The notes under the pieces are model-generated. The model searched no databases, was not told where the DNA came from, and saw only the letters and a list, made by a program, of their open reading frames with translations. A DNA stretch of 64,000 nt from the NCBI RefSeq assembly GCF_001544575.2, contig NZ_FCNY02000002.1:372001-436000 (forward strand), written 5' to 3'. This DNA is from Caballeronia cordobensis (GTDB lineage: Bacteria > Pseudomonadota > Gammaproteobacteria > Burkholderiales > Burkholderiaceae). Positions 47,227-58,913 of this stretch are shown one piece after another. The stretch's first letter is position 1. Each line of letters begins with the position of its first letter. Position numbers and translations under genes: made by a program.

Positions 47227-47709
47227 ATGAGCAACGACATTTACGGCTTTTCGGCCGAAACACTCGACGGCGCGACCGTCGGCCTCGACACCTACCGCGA
47301 CAAGGTGCTGCTGATCGTGAATACGGCGAGCGAATGCGGTTTCACGCCGCAATACAAGGGCTTGCAGGAGATCTACCAGCAATTCGCGACGCGCGGTTTC
47401 GCCGTGCTCGGCTTTCCGTGCAACCAGTTCGGCAAGCAGGAACCGGGCGACGCGCAGCAGATCGGTAGCTTTTGCGAAAAGAACTTCGGCGTCACGTTTC
47501 CAATGTTCGCGAAGATCGAAGTGAACGGCGCGAACGCGCATCCGCTCTACAAGTATCTGAAGGACAAGGAACCGGGGCTGCTCGGCATCGAGGCGATCAA
47601 GTGGAATTTCACGAAGTTTCTCGTCGATCGCAAGGGCAATGTCGTGAAACGCTACGCGCCGCAGACCAAGCCCGAAGCGATCGCCGACGAGATCGAAAAG
47701 CTCCTCTGA
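47227..47709 (+). CDS. Glutathione peroxidase family protein
   Basis: This 160-residue protein has the peroxidatic Cys37 in NTASECGFTPQYKGLQ, then VLGFPCNQFGKQEPG with the second Cys and WNFTKFLVDRKGNV. Members with Cys usually take electrons from thioredoxin rather than glutathione. It lies between the divergent ABC-F gene and the convergent cardiolipin synthase gene. Confidence 0.94.
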   Translation: MSNDIYGFSAETLDGATVGLDTYRDKVLLIVNTASECGFTPQYKGLQEIYQQFATRGFAVLGFPCNQFGKQEPGDAQQIGSFCEKNFGVTFPMFAKIEVNGANAHPLYKYLKDKEPGLLGIEAIKWNFTKFLVDRKGNVVKRYAPQTKPEAIADEIEKLL

Positions 47710-47715
47710 ACGCGC

Positions 47716-49206
47716 TCAGAGAATCGGCGAGAAAAGCCGCGCGACGTGCATCGCCATGCGCCGCCAGAACGCCTTGCCACGGTAGTCGTCGGCATCGATC
47801 TCGAAGGACTGCGCGAAATCCGCGAGCAGCATGTCCTCGACCTGGCGCGCAAAGGCGCGATCGACCGTCAGCACCGTGATTTCGAAGTTCAGGCGGAACG
47901 AACGGTTGTCGAGATTGGCGCTGCCGATGGACGCGGCGATATCGTCGACGAGCACGACCTTCTGGTGCAGAAAGCCCGGCCTGTAGCGGAAGATGCGCAC
48001 GCCTGCCTGCACGAGATCGTAGGCATAGAGCCGCGACGCGGCGAACACCACGCGATGGTCGCGCCGGCTCGGAATCAGGATGCGCACGTCGACGCCGCGC
48101 ATCACCGCGAGCCTCAGCGCGGAGAACACGGCTTCGTCGGGAATCAGATACGGCGACGTGATCCAGATGCGCTCGCGCGCCGCGTTGATCGCCTCGACGA
48201 AGAAGAGTGAGCACGTCTCCTGTTTGTCGGCGGGGCCGCTCGACAGCACCATGCAGTGCATGTTCTCGTCCGAATGCGGCGCGGGGCCGAGCTCGGGCAG
48301 ACGCTGCGTCGCCCAGTACCAGTCTTCGGTGAAGACGAACTGGATGCTGGCGACCGCCGGGCCGCGCACTTCCACGTGCGTGTCGCGCCAGGGCGAAAGC
48401 CGCGGATTGCCGCCGAGATATTCGACGCCCACGTTATGCCCGCCGACGAACGCGCACTTGCCGTCCACGATCACGATCTTCCGATGATTGCGAAAGTTGA
48501 TCTGGAAGCGATGCACGAACTTGCGCGTGGCCGCGAACGGATGCGCTTCGACCCCGCCGGCGCGCAGTGCGTTCACGTAGCGATGCGGCAGGTCGAAGCT
48601 GCCGATGCTGTCGTACAGGAAGTACACGCGCACGCCGGCCTGCGCCTTGCTGATCAGCGCGTCCTTGAGCTTCTCGCCGAGCGCGTCGGCGCGCACGATG
48701 AAAAATTGCACGACCACATAGCGTTCCGCCGCCGCGATGGCTTCGAGGATCGCCGCGAAGGTGGCTTCGCCGTTGATGAGCACGCGCGCCGAGTTGCCGC
48801 GCAGAAACGGCATGCCGGAAAGCCGCTGCAACGTGCGGATGGTCGGATTGCCGAGATAGGCGGCCGGTCCCGGCGCGATCTCGCCGCGCACACCCGAGAG
48901 ATCGGCGAGCGCGGCGGTGTCGGGCGCATCGCTGCGCGCGCCCGATTCCCATTCGGCGGGCTTGGAGCGGCTGCGCAGGATATCGATCTCGAGCCGCCGC
49001 TCGTCGATATAGCCCGCGAACTTGCTGCGGCCGAGGAAGAGGTAGGGAATCAGCGTGAAGTAAGGCATCGCGACGAGCGACACGGCCCACGCGACCGCGC
49101 CTTGCGACGTGCGCGTGTTGATGACGGCATGGATCGCGGCGATCACGCCGAGGACATGCGCGGCCATCACGAGCGTGCCGAGATGGAGCCAGTCGGATGC
49201 TTGCAT
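47716..49206 (-). CDS. Cardiolipin synthase (phospholipase D family)
   Basis: This 496-residue protein has two N-terminal membrane helices, then two HKD motifs: HRKIVIVDGKCAFVGGHNVG and HQKVVLVDDIAASIGSANLDNRS. It transfers a phosphatidyl group between two phosphatidylglycerol molecules. Length and domain order match ClsA. The stop lies 7 bases from the glutathione peroxidase end, tail to tail. Confidence 0.93.
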   Translation of the reverse strand: MQASDWLHLGTLVMAAHVLGVIAAIHAVINTRTSQGAVAWAVSLVAMPYFTLIPYLFLGRSKFAGYIDERRLEIDILRSRSKPAEWESGARSDAPDTAALADLSGVRGEIAPGPAAYLGNPTIRTLQRLSGMPFLRGNSARVLINGEATFAAILEAIAAAERYVVVQFFIVRADALGEKLKDALISKAQAGVRVYFLYDSIGSFDLPHRYVNALRAGGVEAHPFAATRKFVHRFQINFRNHRKIVIVDGKCAFVGGHNVGVEYLGGNPRLSPWRDTHVEVRGPAVASIQFVFTEDWYWATQRLPELGPAPHSDENMHCMVLSSGPADKQETCSLFFVEAINAARERIWITSPYLIPDEAVFSALRLAVMRGVDVRILIPSRRDHRVVFAASRLYAYDLVQAGVRIFRYRPGFLHQKVVLVDDIAASIGSANLDNRSFRLNFEITVLTVDRAFARQVEDMLLADFAQSFEIDADDYRGKAFWRRMAMHVARLFSPIL

Positions 49207-49333
49207 AGACGCGGGAAAGGGTTGGAAGGGCTTCGCGTTTGGCGATTTGCCATATTACCCAACCCTTTGGCGCAAAGTGTCGGAGAACGTTGCGGCGCTT
49301 GCGCCGCCGCAACGTGTGCCCGTGCGGGCGCAA

Positions 49334-50218
49334 TCAGGCCGGCAGGTCCGCGGCCTGGATGAGGAAGACGTTGTCGTCGCCCGCGCTCGTCGACAGCCAC
49401 ACGAGATCGAGACCCCCCAGCGCCGCCTCGACATTGGGCCGCTCGTTGCCGATCTCGACCACGAGCACGCCGTCTTCCGTCAGCCACTTGCCCGCGTCGC
49501 GCACGATGCGCCGCACCACGTCCATACCGTCCGCGCCGCCCGCGAGCGCGAGTTCGGGCTCATGCCGGTACTCTTCCGGCAGCGCCTGCATTGCGGGCGC
49601 GTTGACGTAAGGCGGGTTCGTGATGATGACCTCGTAGCGCTGTTGCGGCAGCGGCGCGTACAGGTCGCCTTCGTAAAGCGTCACGCGGTCGTCGAGACCG
49701 TAATCGTCGACGTTGCGGCGCGCGACCGCGAGCGCATCGGCGGAAATATCGACGGCATCGACATCGGCGTTCTCGAAGGCCTGCGCCGCGAGAATCGCGA
49801 GACAGCCGGAACCGGTGCACAGTTCGAGCACGCGCGTGACGTGGTCCGGATCGGCCACATAGGGCTGCAAGCCGTCCTGCAGCAACTCGCCGATGAACGA
49901 ACGCGGCACGATTACGCGCTCGTCGACATAGAAGCGGCGGCCGTGCATCCACGCTTCCTGCGTGATGTACGCGGCGGGAATGCGCTCCTTCGCGCGGCGC
50001 TCGATCACTTTCATGACGGCGTCGATTTCGGTGTCGAGCAGACGCGCGTCGAGAAACGGTTCGAGCGTGTCGAGCGGCAGATGCAGCGTGTGCAGGATCA
50101 GGTACGCGGCTTCGTCGTAGGCGTTGGTCGAGCCGTGGCCGAACGAGAGGCCCGCCTCGGTGAAGCGCGAAACGCCGAAGCGCAGCAGGTCGCGCACGGT
50201 GGTGAAGGGCAGCGCCAT
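49334..50218 (-). CDS. prmB: 50S ribosomal protein L3 glutamine methyltransferase
   Basis: This 294-residue methyltransferase has motif I VLELCTGSGCLAILAA and motif IV EVIITNPPYVNAPAM (NPPY), together with the PrmB-type N-terminal domain. It methylates Gln150 of L3 in E. coli. PrmC, its paralogue, differs in the N-terminal part. It lies 30 bases downstream of dapE on the same strand. Confidence 0.94.
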   Translation of the reverse strand: MALPFTTVRDLLRFGVSRFTEAGLSFGHGSTNAYDEAAYLILHTLHLPLDTLEPFLDARLLDTEIDAVMKVIERRAKERIPAAYITQEAWMHGRRFYVDERVIVPRSFIGELLQDGLQPYVADPDHVTRVLELCTGSGCLAILAAQAFENADVDAVDISADALAVARRNVDDYGLDDRVTLYEGDLYAPLPQQRYEVIITNPPYVNAPAMQALPEEYRHEPELALAGGADGMDVVRRIVRDAGKWLTEDGVLVVEIGNERPNVEAALGGLDLVWLSTSAGDDNVFLIQAADLPA

Positions 50219-50247
50219 CGAAGGCTCCTTTTTATTGTGTTGAAATT

Positions 50248-51438
<1,191 letters not shown>

Positions 51439-51479
51439 TCATGTGCGATGACCGTCGGGTTCACAGTCATCGCGTCGGC

Positions 51480-51851
51480 TCAGGCGAAAAGCGTTTCGTA
51501 CTGCTCGGCGGAAAACCCGAGCGTCTTCACGCGCCCGTTCACCACGACGACCGGCCGCTTGATGATCGACGGCTTGTGGATCATCAGCGCGATCGCGCCC
51601 GAGGTCGTGTCGGCTTCGGCCTTGTGCACGTCGGACAAACCGCGCCACGTCGTGCCGCGCTTGTTGATGAGCTGGTCGAGCGGCACGTCCTTCAGCCAGT
51701 CCTGAACCAGCTTCTCGTTCACGCCGGCCTTCTTGAAGTCGTGAAACTCGAACGGCACGCCGTGCGCTTCCAGCCACACGCGCGCTTTCTTCACGGTGTC
51801 GCAGTTCGGAATGCCGTAGACGACCGTGGTCGGGGTGGATCCGCGTGCCAA
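51480..51851 (-). CDS. ArsC/Spx-family reductase (YffB-like)
   Basis: This 123-residue thioredoxin-fold protein starts VVYGIPNCDTVKKARVWLEAHGV, with one Cys at the active site, and continues FEFHDFKKAGV and KRPVVVVNGRVKTLGFS. It resembles YffB, which lies next to dapE in E. coli too. Such proteins are probable glutathione-dependent reductases, not proven arsenate reductases. The gene begins 1 base after the dapD stop. Confidence 0.9.
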   Translation of the reverse strand: MARGSTPTTVVYGIPNCDTVKKARVWLEAHGVPFEFHDFKKAGVNEKLVQDWLKDVPLDQLINKRGTTWRGLSDVHKAEADTTSGAIALMIHKPSIIKRPVVVVNGRVKTLGFSAEQYETLFA

Positions 51852-51852
51852 A

Positions 51853-52680
51853 TCAGTCGCCTCGCAGCAGTTCGTTCAGGCCGACTTTCGCGCGCGTCTT
51901 GGCATCGACCTTCTTGACGATCACCGCGCAGTACAGGCTGTGCGAGCCGTCCTTCGAAGGCAGATTGCCCGCGACGACGACCGAGCCCGCCGGAATGCGC
52001 CCGTAGGTCACTTCGCCGGTTTCGCGGTCGTAAATCTTGGTGGACTGGCCGAGATAGACGCCCATCGAAATGACGGAGTTTTCTTCGACGATCACGCCTT
52101 CCACCACTTCCGAGCGCGCGCCGATGAAGCAGTTGTCCTCGATGATGACCGGGTTCGCCTGCAACGGCTCCAGCACGCCGCCGATGCCCACGCCGCCCGA
52201 CAGATGCACGTTCTTGCCGATCTGCGCGCACGAGCCGACGGTGGCCCAGGTATCGACCATCGTGCCTTCATCGACATACGCGCCGATGTTCGTGTACGAC
52301 GGCATCAGCACGACGTTCTTCGCGATGAACGAGCCGCGGCGCGCGATGGCCGGCGGCACGACGCGAAAACCGCCCGCCGCGAAGTCTTCGGCGGTGTAGT
52401 TCGCGAACTTCGAGGGCACCTTGTCGTAGAACTGGGAGTAGCCGCCAGCGGGCATCGGCGCGTTGTCTTCCAGGCGGAACGACAGCAGCACGGCCTTCTT
52501 GAGCCACTGGTTCACGACCCAGTCGCCGTCGCGCTTCTCGGCGACGCGCATCTGGCCTTTATCGAGCTGCTCGATCGCATGCGCGACGGCTTCGCGGACT
52601 TCGGCGGGCGCGGCCTTGGGCGAGAGCTCGGCGCGGTTTTCCCAGGCGGTATCGATGATGCTCTGAAGTTGTTGCGACAT
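51853..52680 (-). CDS. dapD: Tetrahydrodipicolinate N-succinyltransferase
   Basis: This 275-residue enzyme starts [21 protein letters not shown] and has the left-handed beta-helix hexapeptide repeats ([34 protein letters not shown]). It succinylates tetrahydrodipicolinate. It lies downstream of dapC and upstream of the ArsC-like gene in one transcript. The start 52680 fits the family; the frame runs further but is not similar. Confidence 0.95.
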   Translation of the reverse strand: MSQQLQSIIDTAWENRAELSPKAAPAEVREAVAHAIEQLDKGQMRVAEKRDGDWVVNQWLKKAVLLSFRLEDNAPMPAGGYSQFYDKVPSKFANYTAEDFAAGGFRVVPPAIARRGSFIAKNVVLMPSYTNIGAYVDEGTMVDTWATVGSCAQIGKNVHLSGGVGIGGVLEPLQANPVIIEDNCFIGARSEVVEGVIVEENSVISMGVYLGQSTKIYDRETGEVTYGRIPAGSVVVAGNLPSKDGSHSLYCAVIVKKVDAKTRAKVGLNELLRGD

Positions 52681-52721
52681 AGTGGTATCAAGGATGGGTA
52701 GTTTTGGACCGGCAACGCGGG

Positions 52722-53939
52722 TCAGGATGTCAGCGTGCGGCAGAATTCGACGATGCGGCGGGCCCCTTCGACACATTCCGCGGTTTCGGCCACGAGCGCG
52801 ATGCGCACGAAGCCTTCGCCCGGGTTGGTGCCGTGCGCGTGACGCGCGAGAAAAGAGCCCGGCAGAACCGTCACATTATAGTCGGCGTACAGTCGCGCCG
52901 CGAACTCGGTATCGGTCAGGCCGGTGCGCGAGACGTTCGCCCACAGATAGAACGCGGCGTCGGGCAAGCGCACGTCGAGCACCTCGGCGAGCATCGGCGT
53001 GACCGTTTCGAACTTTTGCACGTACTTGGCGCGGTTGTCGCGCACGTGCGTTTCATCCTGCCAGGCGACGACGCTCGCGCGCTGAAAAACCGTGGAGAGC
53101 GCCGCGCCGTGATAGGTGCGATAGAGCAGGAAATCCTTCAGGATGGCCGCGTCGCCGGCGACGAACCCTGAGCGCATGCCCGGCACGTTCGAGCGCTTCG
53201 ACAGGCTCGAGAGCATCACGAGACGCTCGAAGCCGCGCCCGAGCAGCCGCGCCGCTTCGAGACCGCCGAGCGGCGGCTTGCCTTCGTCGAAATAAATCTC
53301 CGAATAACATTCGTCCGAAGCAATCACGAAGCCGTGTTCGTCCGACAGCGCGAACAGCTCGCGCCAGTTGTCGAGCGTGAGCACCGCGCCCGTGGGATTG
53401 CCCGGCGAGCACACGTAGAGCAGCTGCGTGCGCGCCCAGACGTGCGCCGGCACCTGGGCGTAATCGCAGGCGAAGTTGCGCGCCGGGTCGCTGTTGACGA
53501 AATACGGCTCGGCGCCCGCGAGCAGCGCCGCCCCCTCGTAGATTTGATAGAACGGGTTCGGACAGAGTACGATGGGCGGTTCGGCGGCGTTCGTCGCTCG
53601 GCTGTCGATGACAGTCTGCGCCAGCGCGAACAGCGCTTCGCGCGAACCGGACACGGGCAGCACTTCGGTGGCCGCATCGATCGAAGCGAGGCCGTAGCGC
53701 GTTTTCACCCACGCCGCGATTGCGGTGCGCAACGGCTCGCTGCCGAGCGTGGCCGGATAGGAGGCGAGGCCGTCGAGCGCGTTCACCACGGCATCGCGGA
53801 TCAGCGCGGGCGTCGGATGCTTCGGCTCGCCGATGCCGAAGCTGATCGGCGTGAATCCGGCGCGCGGCTCGATGCCCTTGAAGAGCAGCCGGAGCTTTTC
53901 GAACGGATAAGGCTGAAGTTTCTTGAGAAGTGGATTCAC
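52722..53939 (-). CDS. dapC: Succinyldiaminopimelate aminotransferase
   Basis: This 405-residue class I aminotransferase has the PLP Lys in [15 protein letters not shown] and the early part [16 protein letters not shown]. It produces N-succinyl-LL-diaminopimelate in the same branch as dapD and dapE. GTG 53939 ([17 protein letters not shown]) is the likely start, because the usual protein begins MNPLL; an ATG 10 codons earlier is possible. Confidence 0.9.
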   Translation of the reverse strand: MNPLLKKLQPYPFEKLRLLFKGIEPRAGFTPISFGIGEPKHPTPALIRDAVVNALDGLASYPATLGSEPLRTAIAAWVKTRYGLASIDAATEVLPVSGSREALFALAQTVIDSRATNAAEPPIVLCPNPFYQIYEGAALLAGAEPYFVNSDPARNFACDYAQVPAHVWARTQLLYVCSPGNPTGAVLTLDNWRELFALSDEHGFVIASDECYSEIYFDEGKPPLGGLEAARLLGRGFERLVMLSSLSKRSNVPGMRSGFVAGDAAILKDFLLYRTYHGAALSTVFQRASVVAWQDETHVRDNRAKYVQKFETVTPMLAEVLDVRLPDAAFYLWANVSRTGLTDTEFAARLYADYNVTVLPGSFLARHAHGTNPGEGFVRIALVAETAECVEGARRIVEFCRTLTS

Positions 53940-54131
53940 GGCGTGACCGGTAAGCAGTGAGCGATGCATGCGCGGCGCGGAAAATGCATGAAACGCCTGC
54001 GCAATCGCCATCGGAAGACATCGAACGGACGCGAAACGAACTCGCGATTATAGCGCGCGGCGCCGCGCCCGAAGCGGCTGGCGGCGCGCGCCACGAAGGA
54101 CGAAAGTGCAGATGAAGAAGGGTGCAGTGCA

Positions 54132-55118
54132 ATGACGGGCGGCGTGCGCAATGCATCGTCGCTATGGCCGACGCTCGCGATCATGCTGGGCGCGTCGGTG
54201 TGGGGCCTCGTCTGGTATCCGATGCGCATGCTCGCGGCGATGGGCCTTTCCGGCACCGCCGCCAGCGCGACGACGAGCGGGGCGGCGTGCATCTTCGTGC
54301 TGCTCGCGAAACGCCGCTCGATCAGCACGCTGTCGTGGCACTGGCTGCTCGTCGGGCTCGGCGTGGCCGCAGGCGTGACGAACATCGGTTTCGTGTGGGG
54401 CGCGATTCACGGCCAGGTGATGCGCGTGCTGCTGCTGTTCTATCTGACGCCCGCCTGGACAGCGATCTTCGCGCACTTCATCCTGAAGGAACGCCTGACC
54501 CGCGCCGACGCCGCGCTGTCGCTGCTCTCGCTCGCCGGCGCGGTGACCATGCTCTGGTCGCCCGAACTCGGCATGCCGCTGCCCGCCGATCTTGCGGAAT
54601 GGGCCGGTCTCATGGGCGGCATGGGCTTCGCGATGAGCAACGTGCTCGTCGTCAAGGTCACGCGCACCTTGCCCGCGATGAAGGCCGAGATGCGCACCGC
54701 CGTGATCTTCGGCGGCGCGGCGCTGGTCGCCTGCGTCGTCACGCTGTTCGAGCCGATGCCCGCGCCGCCCACGGCCGCGCTCTTGCCCACCGTGACGTTC
54801 ATCGTGATCGGGCTGGGCGTCGTGCTCGCGGTCAACAACATGATCGTGCAGGTCGGGCTCGCGCGCGTGCCGGCCAATCGCGCGTCGATCATCATGCTGT
54901 TCGAGCTCGTCGTGACGGCGCTGTCGGCGTGGCTGTTCGCGGGCGAAGTGCCCGGTCCGCGCGAATGGGCGGGCGGCGGGTGCATCGTCGTCGCGTGCGT
55001 GCTTTCTGCGTGGGTGCACCGGCCGCGCGCGCCGCGCCCGCCTGGCGCGACTGACGCGCCCGGCATCGCCGAAGACGCGCCGGAAAGCAAAAAGAAATCG
55101 ACTCGCGCGATGGTATGA
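54132..55118 (+). CDS. DMT-superfamily transporter (EamA)
   Basis: This 328-residue membrane protein has two EamA domains of five helices each (about residues 12-145 and 158-300). Seen are ILKERLTRADAALSLLSLAGAVTML at the end of the first and LVVTALSAWLFAGEVPGPREWAGGGCIV at the end of the second. The substrate is unknown; amino acid or metabolite export is usual. It is divergent from dapC and precedes smc. Confidence 0.88.
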   Translation: MTGGVRNASSLWPTLAIMLGASVWGLVWYPMRMLAAMGLSGTAASATTSGAACIFVLLAKRRSISTLSWHWLLVGLGVAAGVTNIGFVWGAIHGQVMRVLLLFYLTPAWTAIFAHFILKERLTRADAALSLLSLAGAVTMLWSPELGMPLPADLAEWAGLMGGMGFAMSNVLVVKVTRTLPAMKAEMRTAVIFGGAALVACVVTLFEPMPAPPTAALLPTVTFIVIGLGVVLAVNNMIVQVGLARVPANRASIIMLFELVVTALSAWLFAGEVPGPREWAGGGCIVVACVLSAWVHRPRAPRPPGATDAPGIAEDAPESKKKSTRAMV

Positions 55119-55248
55119 TGGTGTCCGCTTCGCCGGGCCAGCGGGCCAGTTTCCTGGCACTCACTGCCGCTCGTCCGGTGTTCGACGGGCCGCGCTGCGG
55201 CCTGTCTGCTATTCATCCTCCGTCACTCATTAAAACAGCGATATCGCC

Positions 55249-58200
55249 GTGCGTCTGACCTCGATAAAACTCGCTGGCTTCAAGTCCTTCGTCGATCCCA
55301 CGCATTTTCAGGTCCCCGGCCAACTGGTCGGCGTAGTCGGGCCGAATGGATGTGGCAAGTCCAACATCATCGATGCCGTGCGCTGGGTGCTCGGCGAATC
55401 GCGCGCTTCCGAGTTGCGCGGCGAATCGATGCAGGACGTGATCTTCAACGGCTCGACGGCGCGCAAACCCGGCAGCCGGGCGAGCGTCGAACTCATTTTC
55501 GATAACGCCGACGGCCGCGCCGCCGGCCAGTGGAGCGCCTACGGCGAAATCGCCGTGAAGCGCGTGCTCACGCGCGACGGCACCTCCAGCTACTACATCA
55601 ACAATCTGCCCGCGCGCCGCCGCGACATTCAGGACATCTTCCTCGGCACCGGTCTCGGCCCGCGCGCCTACGCGATCATCGGGCAGGGCATGATCTCGCG
55701 CATCATCGAGGCGAAGCCCGAAGAACTGCGCGTGTTTCTCGAAGAAGCCGCGGGCGTGTCGAAGTACAAGGAGCGCCGCCGCGAAACCGAGAATCGTCTG
55801 CACGACACGCGCGAGAATCTGACGCGCGTCGAAGACATCATCCGCGAGCTGTCGACGAATCTCGAGAAGCTCGAAGCGCAGGCGGTGGTCGCGACGAAGT
55901 ACAAGGAGTTGCAGGCCGAAGGCGAAGAGAAGCAGCGCCTGCTGTGGCTCTTGCGCAAGAAGGAAGCGGGCAGCGAGGCCGAGCGCCAGCAGCGCGCGAT
56001 CCGCGAGGCGCAGGTCGAGCTCGAAGCGCAGACCGCGCGCCTGCGCGAAGTCGAAGCGCAACTGGAAACGCTGCGCGTCGCGCATTACAGCGCAAGCGAC
56101 GCGATGCAGGGCGCGCAAGGCTCGCTCTACGAAGCCAATGCCGAAGTGAGCCGGCTTGAAGCGGAGATCCGCTTTATCGTCGAATCGCGCAATCGCGTGC
56201 AGGCGCAGATCGCCGCGCTCACCGCGCAGCGCGAGCAATGGCAGGCGCAGGCGCAAAAAGCGCACGACGAAATCGATACCGCCACCGAAGCGCTCGCCGA
56301 AGGCGAAGAGAAAGCCGCGATCGCTCAGGAAAATGCCGCCGCGAAGCACGACGCGCTGCCCGCGCTCGAAGCCCGCTGGCGCGACGCGCAGGCGCAACTG
56401 AACGAAGAACGCGCGGGCATCGCGCGCGCGGAACAGGCGCTCAAGCTGGAAGCGGCGCATCAGCGCAACGCGGATCAGCAGCTTCAGCAATTGCAGCAGC
56501 GTCAGGAACGTCTGAAGAACGAAGCGAGCGGGCTCGATGCACCCGACGAAGCGCAGCTCGAAGAATTGCGCATGCAGCTCGCGGAGCACGAAGAAGTGCT
56601 CGCCGAAGCGCAGGCGCGTCTTGCCGATGCGCAGGAAACCGCGCCGCGTCTCGACGCCGAACGCCGCGAAGCGCAAGAACGCGTGCAGAAGGAAAGCGCG
56701 CACATCCATCAGCTGGAAGCGCGTCTTGCCGCACTCAAGGCGTTGCAGGAAAGCGTGCAGACCGAAGGCAAGATCCAGCCGTGGCTCGACAAGCACGAGC
56801 TCGGCGCGCTGCCGCGTCTGTGGAAGAAGCTGCACGTCGAGACCGGCTGGGAAGCGGCGCTCGAATCCGTGCTGCGCGAGCGTCTCGCCGCGCTGGAAGT
56901 ATCGAATCTGGATTGGGTCAAGGCCTTCGCCACCGATGCGCCGCCCGCCAAGCTCGCGTTCTATTCGCCGCCCGCCGCGGGCAAGCCGGTCGAGACGCCG
57001 CAAGGCTTGCGCTCGCTGCTTTCGCTCGTGCGCATCGACGATCCGGGCCTGCGCGCCGTCCTGAACGAATGGCTCGCGACGACCTTCGTCGCGGATGACA
57101 TCGCGCAGGCGCTCGCGTCGCGCAATCAGTTGCCGGAAGGCGCCGCGTTCGTCGTGAAGGCGGGGCATATCGTCACGCGCGTGGGCGTGCAGCTTTACGC
57201 GTCGGACTCCGAGCAGTCGGGCATGCTGGCGCGTGCGCAGGAAATCGAGAACCTGACGAAGCAGGTGCGCGCACAGGCGCTCCTTTCCGACGAAGCGAAG
57301 GCCAACGCCGTTCGCGCCGACGCCGCGCACACGCAAGGCACGCAGGCGCTCGCCGAAGCGCGCGCCGCCGCCGAACGCGCGACGCAGCGCGTGCACGCCT
57401 TGCAGATGGACGTGCTGAAGCTCGCGCAGGCGCACGAGCGCTATACGCAGCGCAACACGCAGATCGGCGAGGAACTGGAAGAAATCGCCGCGCAGGTCGA
57501 CGAACAGCGCGCGCTGCGGGCCGAATCGGAAGCCGCGTTCGAGCGCCACGACGGCGAAATCGCGCAGTTGCAGGCGCGCTTCGAGGACAACCAGCTCGCC
57601 TTCGAATCGCTCGACGAGGCACTGACGAGCGCGCGTCACGAACTGCGCGAACTGGAGCGCGCCGCGACCGACGCCAGTTTCGCCGTGCGCGGTCTGTCCG
57701 CGAAGATCGACGAATACCGGCGCAATATCGACACGGCGCAAGAGCAGAGCGAGCGCATCGCGGGCACGCTGGAAGACGCGCGCGCCGAACTCGAAACGAT
57801 CAACGAGCAGACCGCGCAAACCGGTTTGCATGATGCGCTCGAAGTGCGCGCGGCGCGCGAGGAATCGCTGCATGCGGCGCGCGTCGAACTGGACGATCTC
57901 ACCGCGCGTTTGCGTCAGTGCGACGAACAGCGCCTGCTGGCGGAACGCTCGCTGCAGCCGTTGCGCGACAAGATCAACGAATTGCAGTTGAAGGAGCAGG
58001 CCGCGCGCATCAGCGGCGAGCAGTTCGTCGAGCAGTTGCAGGCGGCGGGCGTCGACGAAGCCGAGCTCGCGCAGAAGCTCACGGCGGACATGAAACCCTC
58101 GTATCTGCAGGGCGAAGTCACGCGCCTGAACAACGCGATCACGGCGCTCGGCCCCGTCAACATGGCCGCGCTGGAAGAACTCGCGTCGGCGACCGAGCGC

Positions 58201-58764
58201 AAGCACTTCCTCGACGCGCAATCGGCGGATCTGAACGGCGCGATCAACACGCTGGAAGACGCGATCCAGAAGATCGACCAGGAAACGCGCGCGCTCTTGC
58301 AAGGCACGTTCGACGAAGTGAACCGTCACTTTGGCGAACTGTTCCCGCGTCTTTTCGGCGGCGGGCAGGCGAAGCTCATCATGACCGGCGACGAAATCCT
58401 CGACGCCGGCGTGCAGGTGATGGCGCAGCCGCCCGGCAAGAAGAATTCGACGATTCACCTGCTGTCGGGCGGCGAGAAGGCGCTGACCGCCACGGCGCTC
58501 GTGTTCGCGATGTTCCAGTTGAACCCGGCGCCGTTCTGTCTGCTCGACGAGGTGGACGCGCCGCTCGACGACGCCAACACGGAGCGTTTCGCGAATCTCG
58601 TGCGCGCAATGTCGGCGAAGACGCAGTTCCTGTTCATTTCGCACAACAAGATTGCGATGGAAATGGCGCAGCAACTGATCGGCGTGACGATGCAGGAGCA
58701 GGGCGTGTCCCGCATCGTCGCGGTGGATATGGAAGCCGCGGCGGGTTTTGCGCAGAACGGCTGA
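55249..58764 (+). CDS. smc: Chromosome segregation protein SMC
   Basis: This 1171-residue SMC has Walker A GPNGCGKSNIIDA near residue 33, long coiled coils (about 165-500 and 660-990), a hinge (about 505-650) and, at the C-terminus, the ABC signature LLSGGEKALTATALVFAMF and Walker B FCLLDEVDAPLDDANTERF. It compacts and segregates chromosomes with ScpA and ScpB, which are not in the window. It begins with GTG; the smc-zipA-ligA order is typical of betaproteobacteria. Confidence 0.95.
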   Translation: MRLTSIKLAGFKSFVDPTHFQVPGQLVGVVGPNGCGKSNIIDAVRWVLGESRASELRGESMQDVIFNGSTARKPGSRASVELIFDNADGRAAGQWSAYGEIAVKRVLTRDGTSSYYINNLPARRRDIQDIFLGTGLGPRAYAIIGQGMISRIIEAKPEELRVFLEEAAGVSKYKERRRETENRLHDTRENLTRVEDIIRELSTNLEKLEAQAVVATKYKELQAEGEEKQRLLWLLRKKEAGSEAERQQRAIREAQVELEAQTARLREVEAQLETLRVAHYSASDAMQGAQGSLYEANAEVSRLEAEIRFIVESRNRVQAQIAALTAQREQWQAQAQKAHDEIDTATEALAEGEEKAAIAQENAAAKHDALPALEARWRDAQAQLNEERAGIARAEQALKLEAAHQRNADQQLQQLQQRQERLKNEASGLDAPDEAQLEELRMQLAEHEEVLAEAQARLADAQETAPRLDAERREAQERVQKESAHIHQLEARLAALKALQESVQTEGKIQPWLDKHELGALPRLWKKLHVETGWEAALESVLRERLAALEVSNLDWVKAFATDAPPAKLAFYSPPAAGKPVETPQGLRSLLSLVRIDDPGLRAVLNEWLATTFVADDIAQALASRNQLPEGAAFVVKAGHIVTRVGVQLYASDSEQSGMLARAQEIENLTKQVRAQALLSDEAKANAVRADAAHTQGTQALAEARAAAERATQRVHALQMDVLKLAQAHERYTQRNTQIGEELEEIAAQVDEQRALRAESEAAFERHDGEIAQLQARFEDNQLAFESLDEALTSARHELRELERAATDASFAVRGLSAKIDEYRRNIDTAQEQSERIAGTLEDARAELETINEQTAQTGLHDALEVRAAREESLHAARVELDDLTARLRQCDEQRLLAERSLQPLRDKINELQLKEQAARISGEQFVEQLQAAGVDEAELAQKLTADMKPSYLQGEVTRLNNAITALGPVNMAALEELASATERKHFLDAQSADLNGAINTLEDAIQKIDQETRALLQGTFDEVNRHFGELFPRLFGGGQAKLIMTGDEILDAGVQVMAQPPGKKNSTIHLLSGGEKALTATALVFAMFQLNPAPFCLLDEVDAPLDDANTERFANLVRAMSAKTQFLFISHNKIAMEMAQQLIGVTMQEQGVSRIVAVDMEAAAGFAQNG

Positions 58765-58913
58765 AGGACTGCGCCGGATTGGAATCGAGTGAGGACCGGA
58801 CGACGTTCCGGCAACGTGCGTCACGGCGCGGAGTGCGCGCATCGGCCAGACGGCGCGATGCGCGCGGCAGATCGCGCGGCGCTTCGTAACCCAAAAAGAA
58901 TGATGGAGCCTGC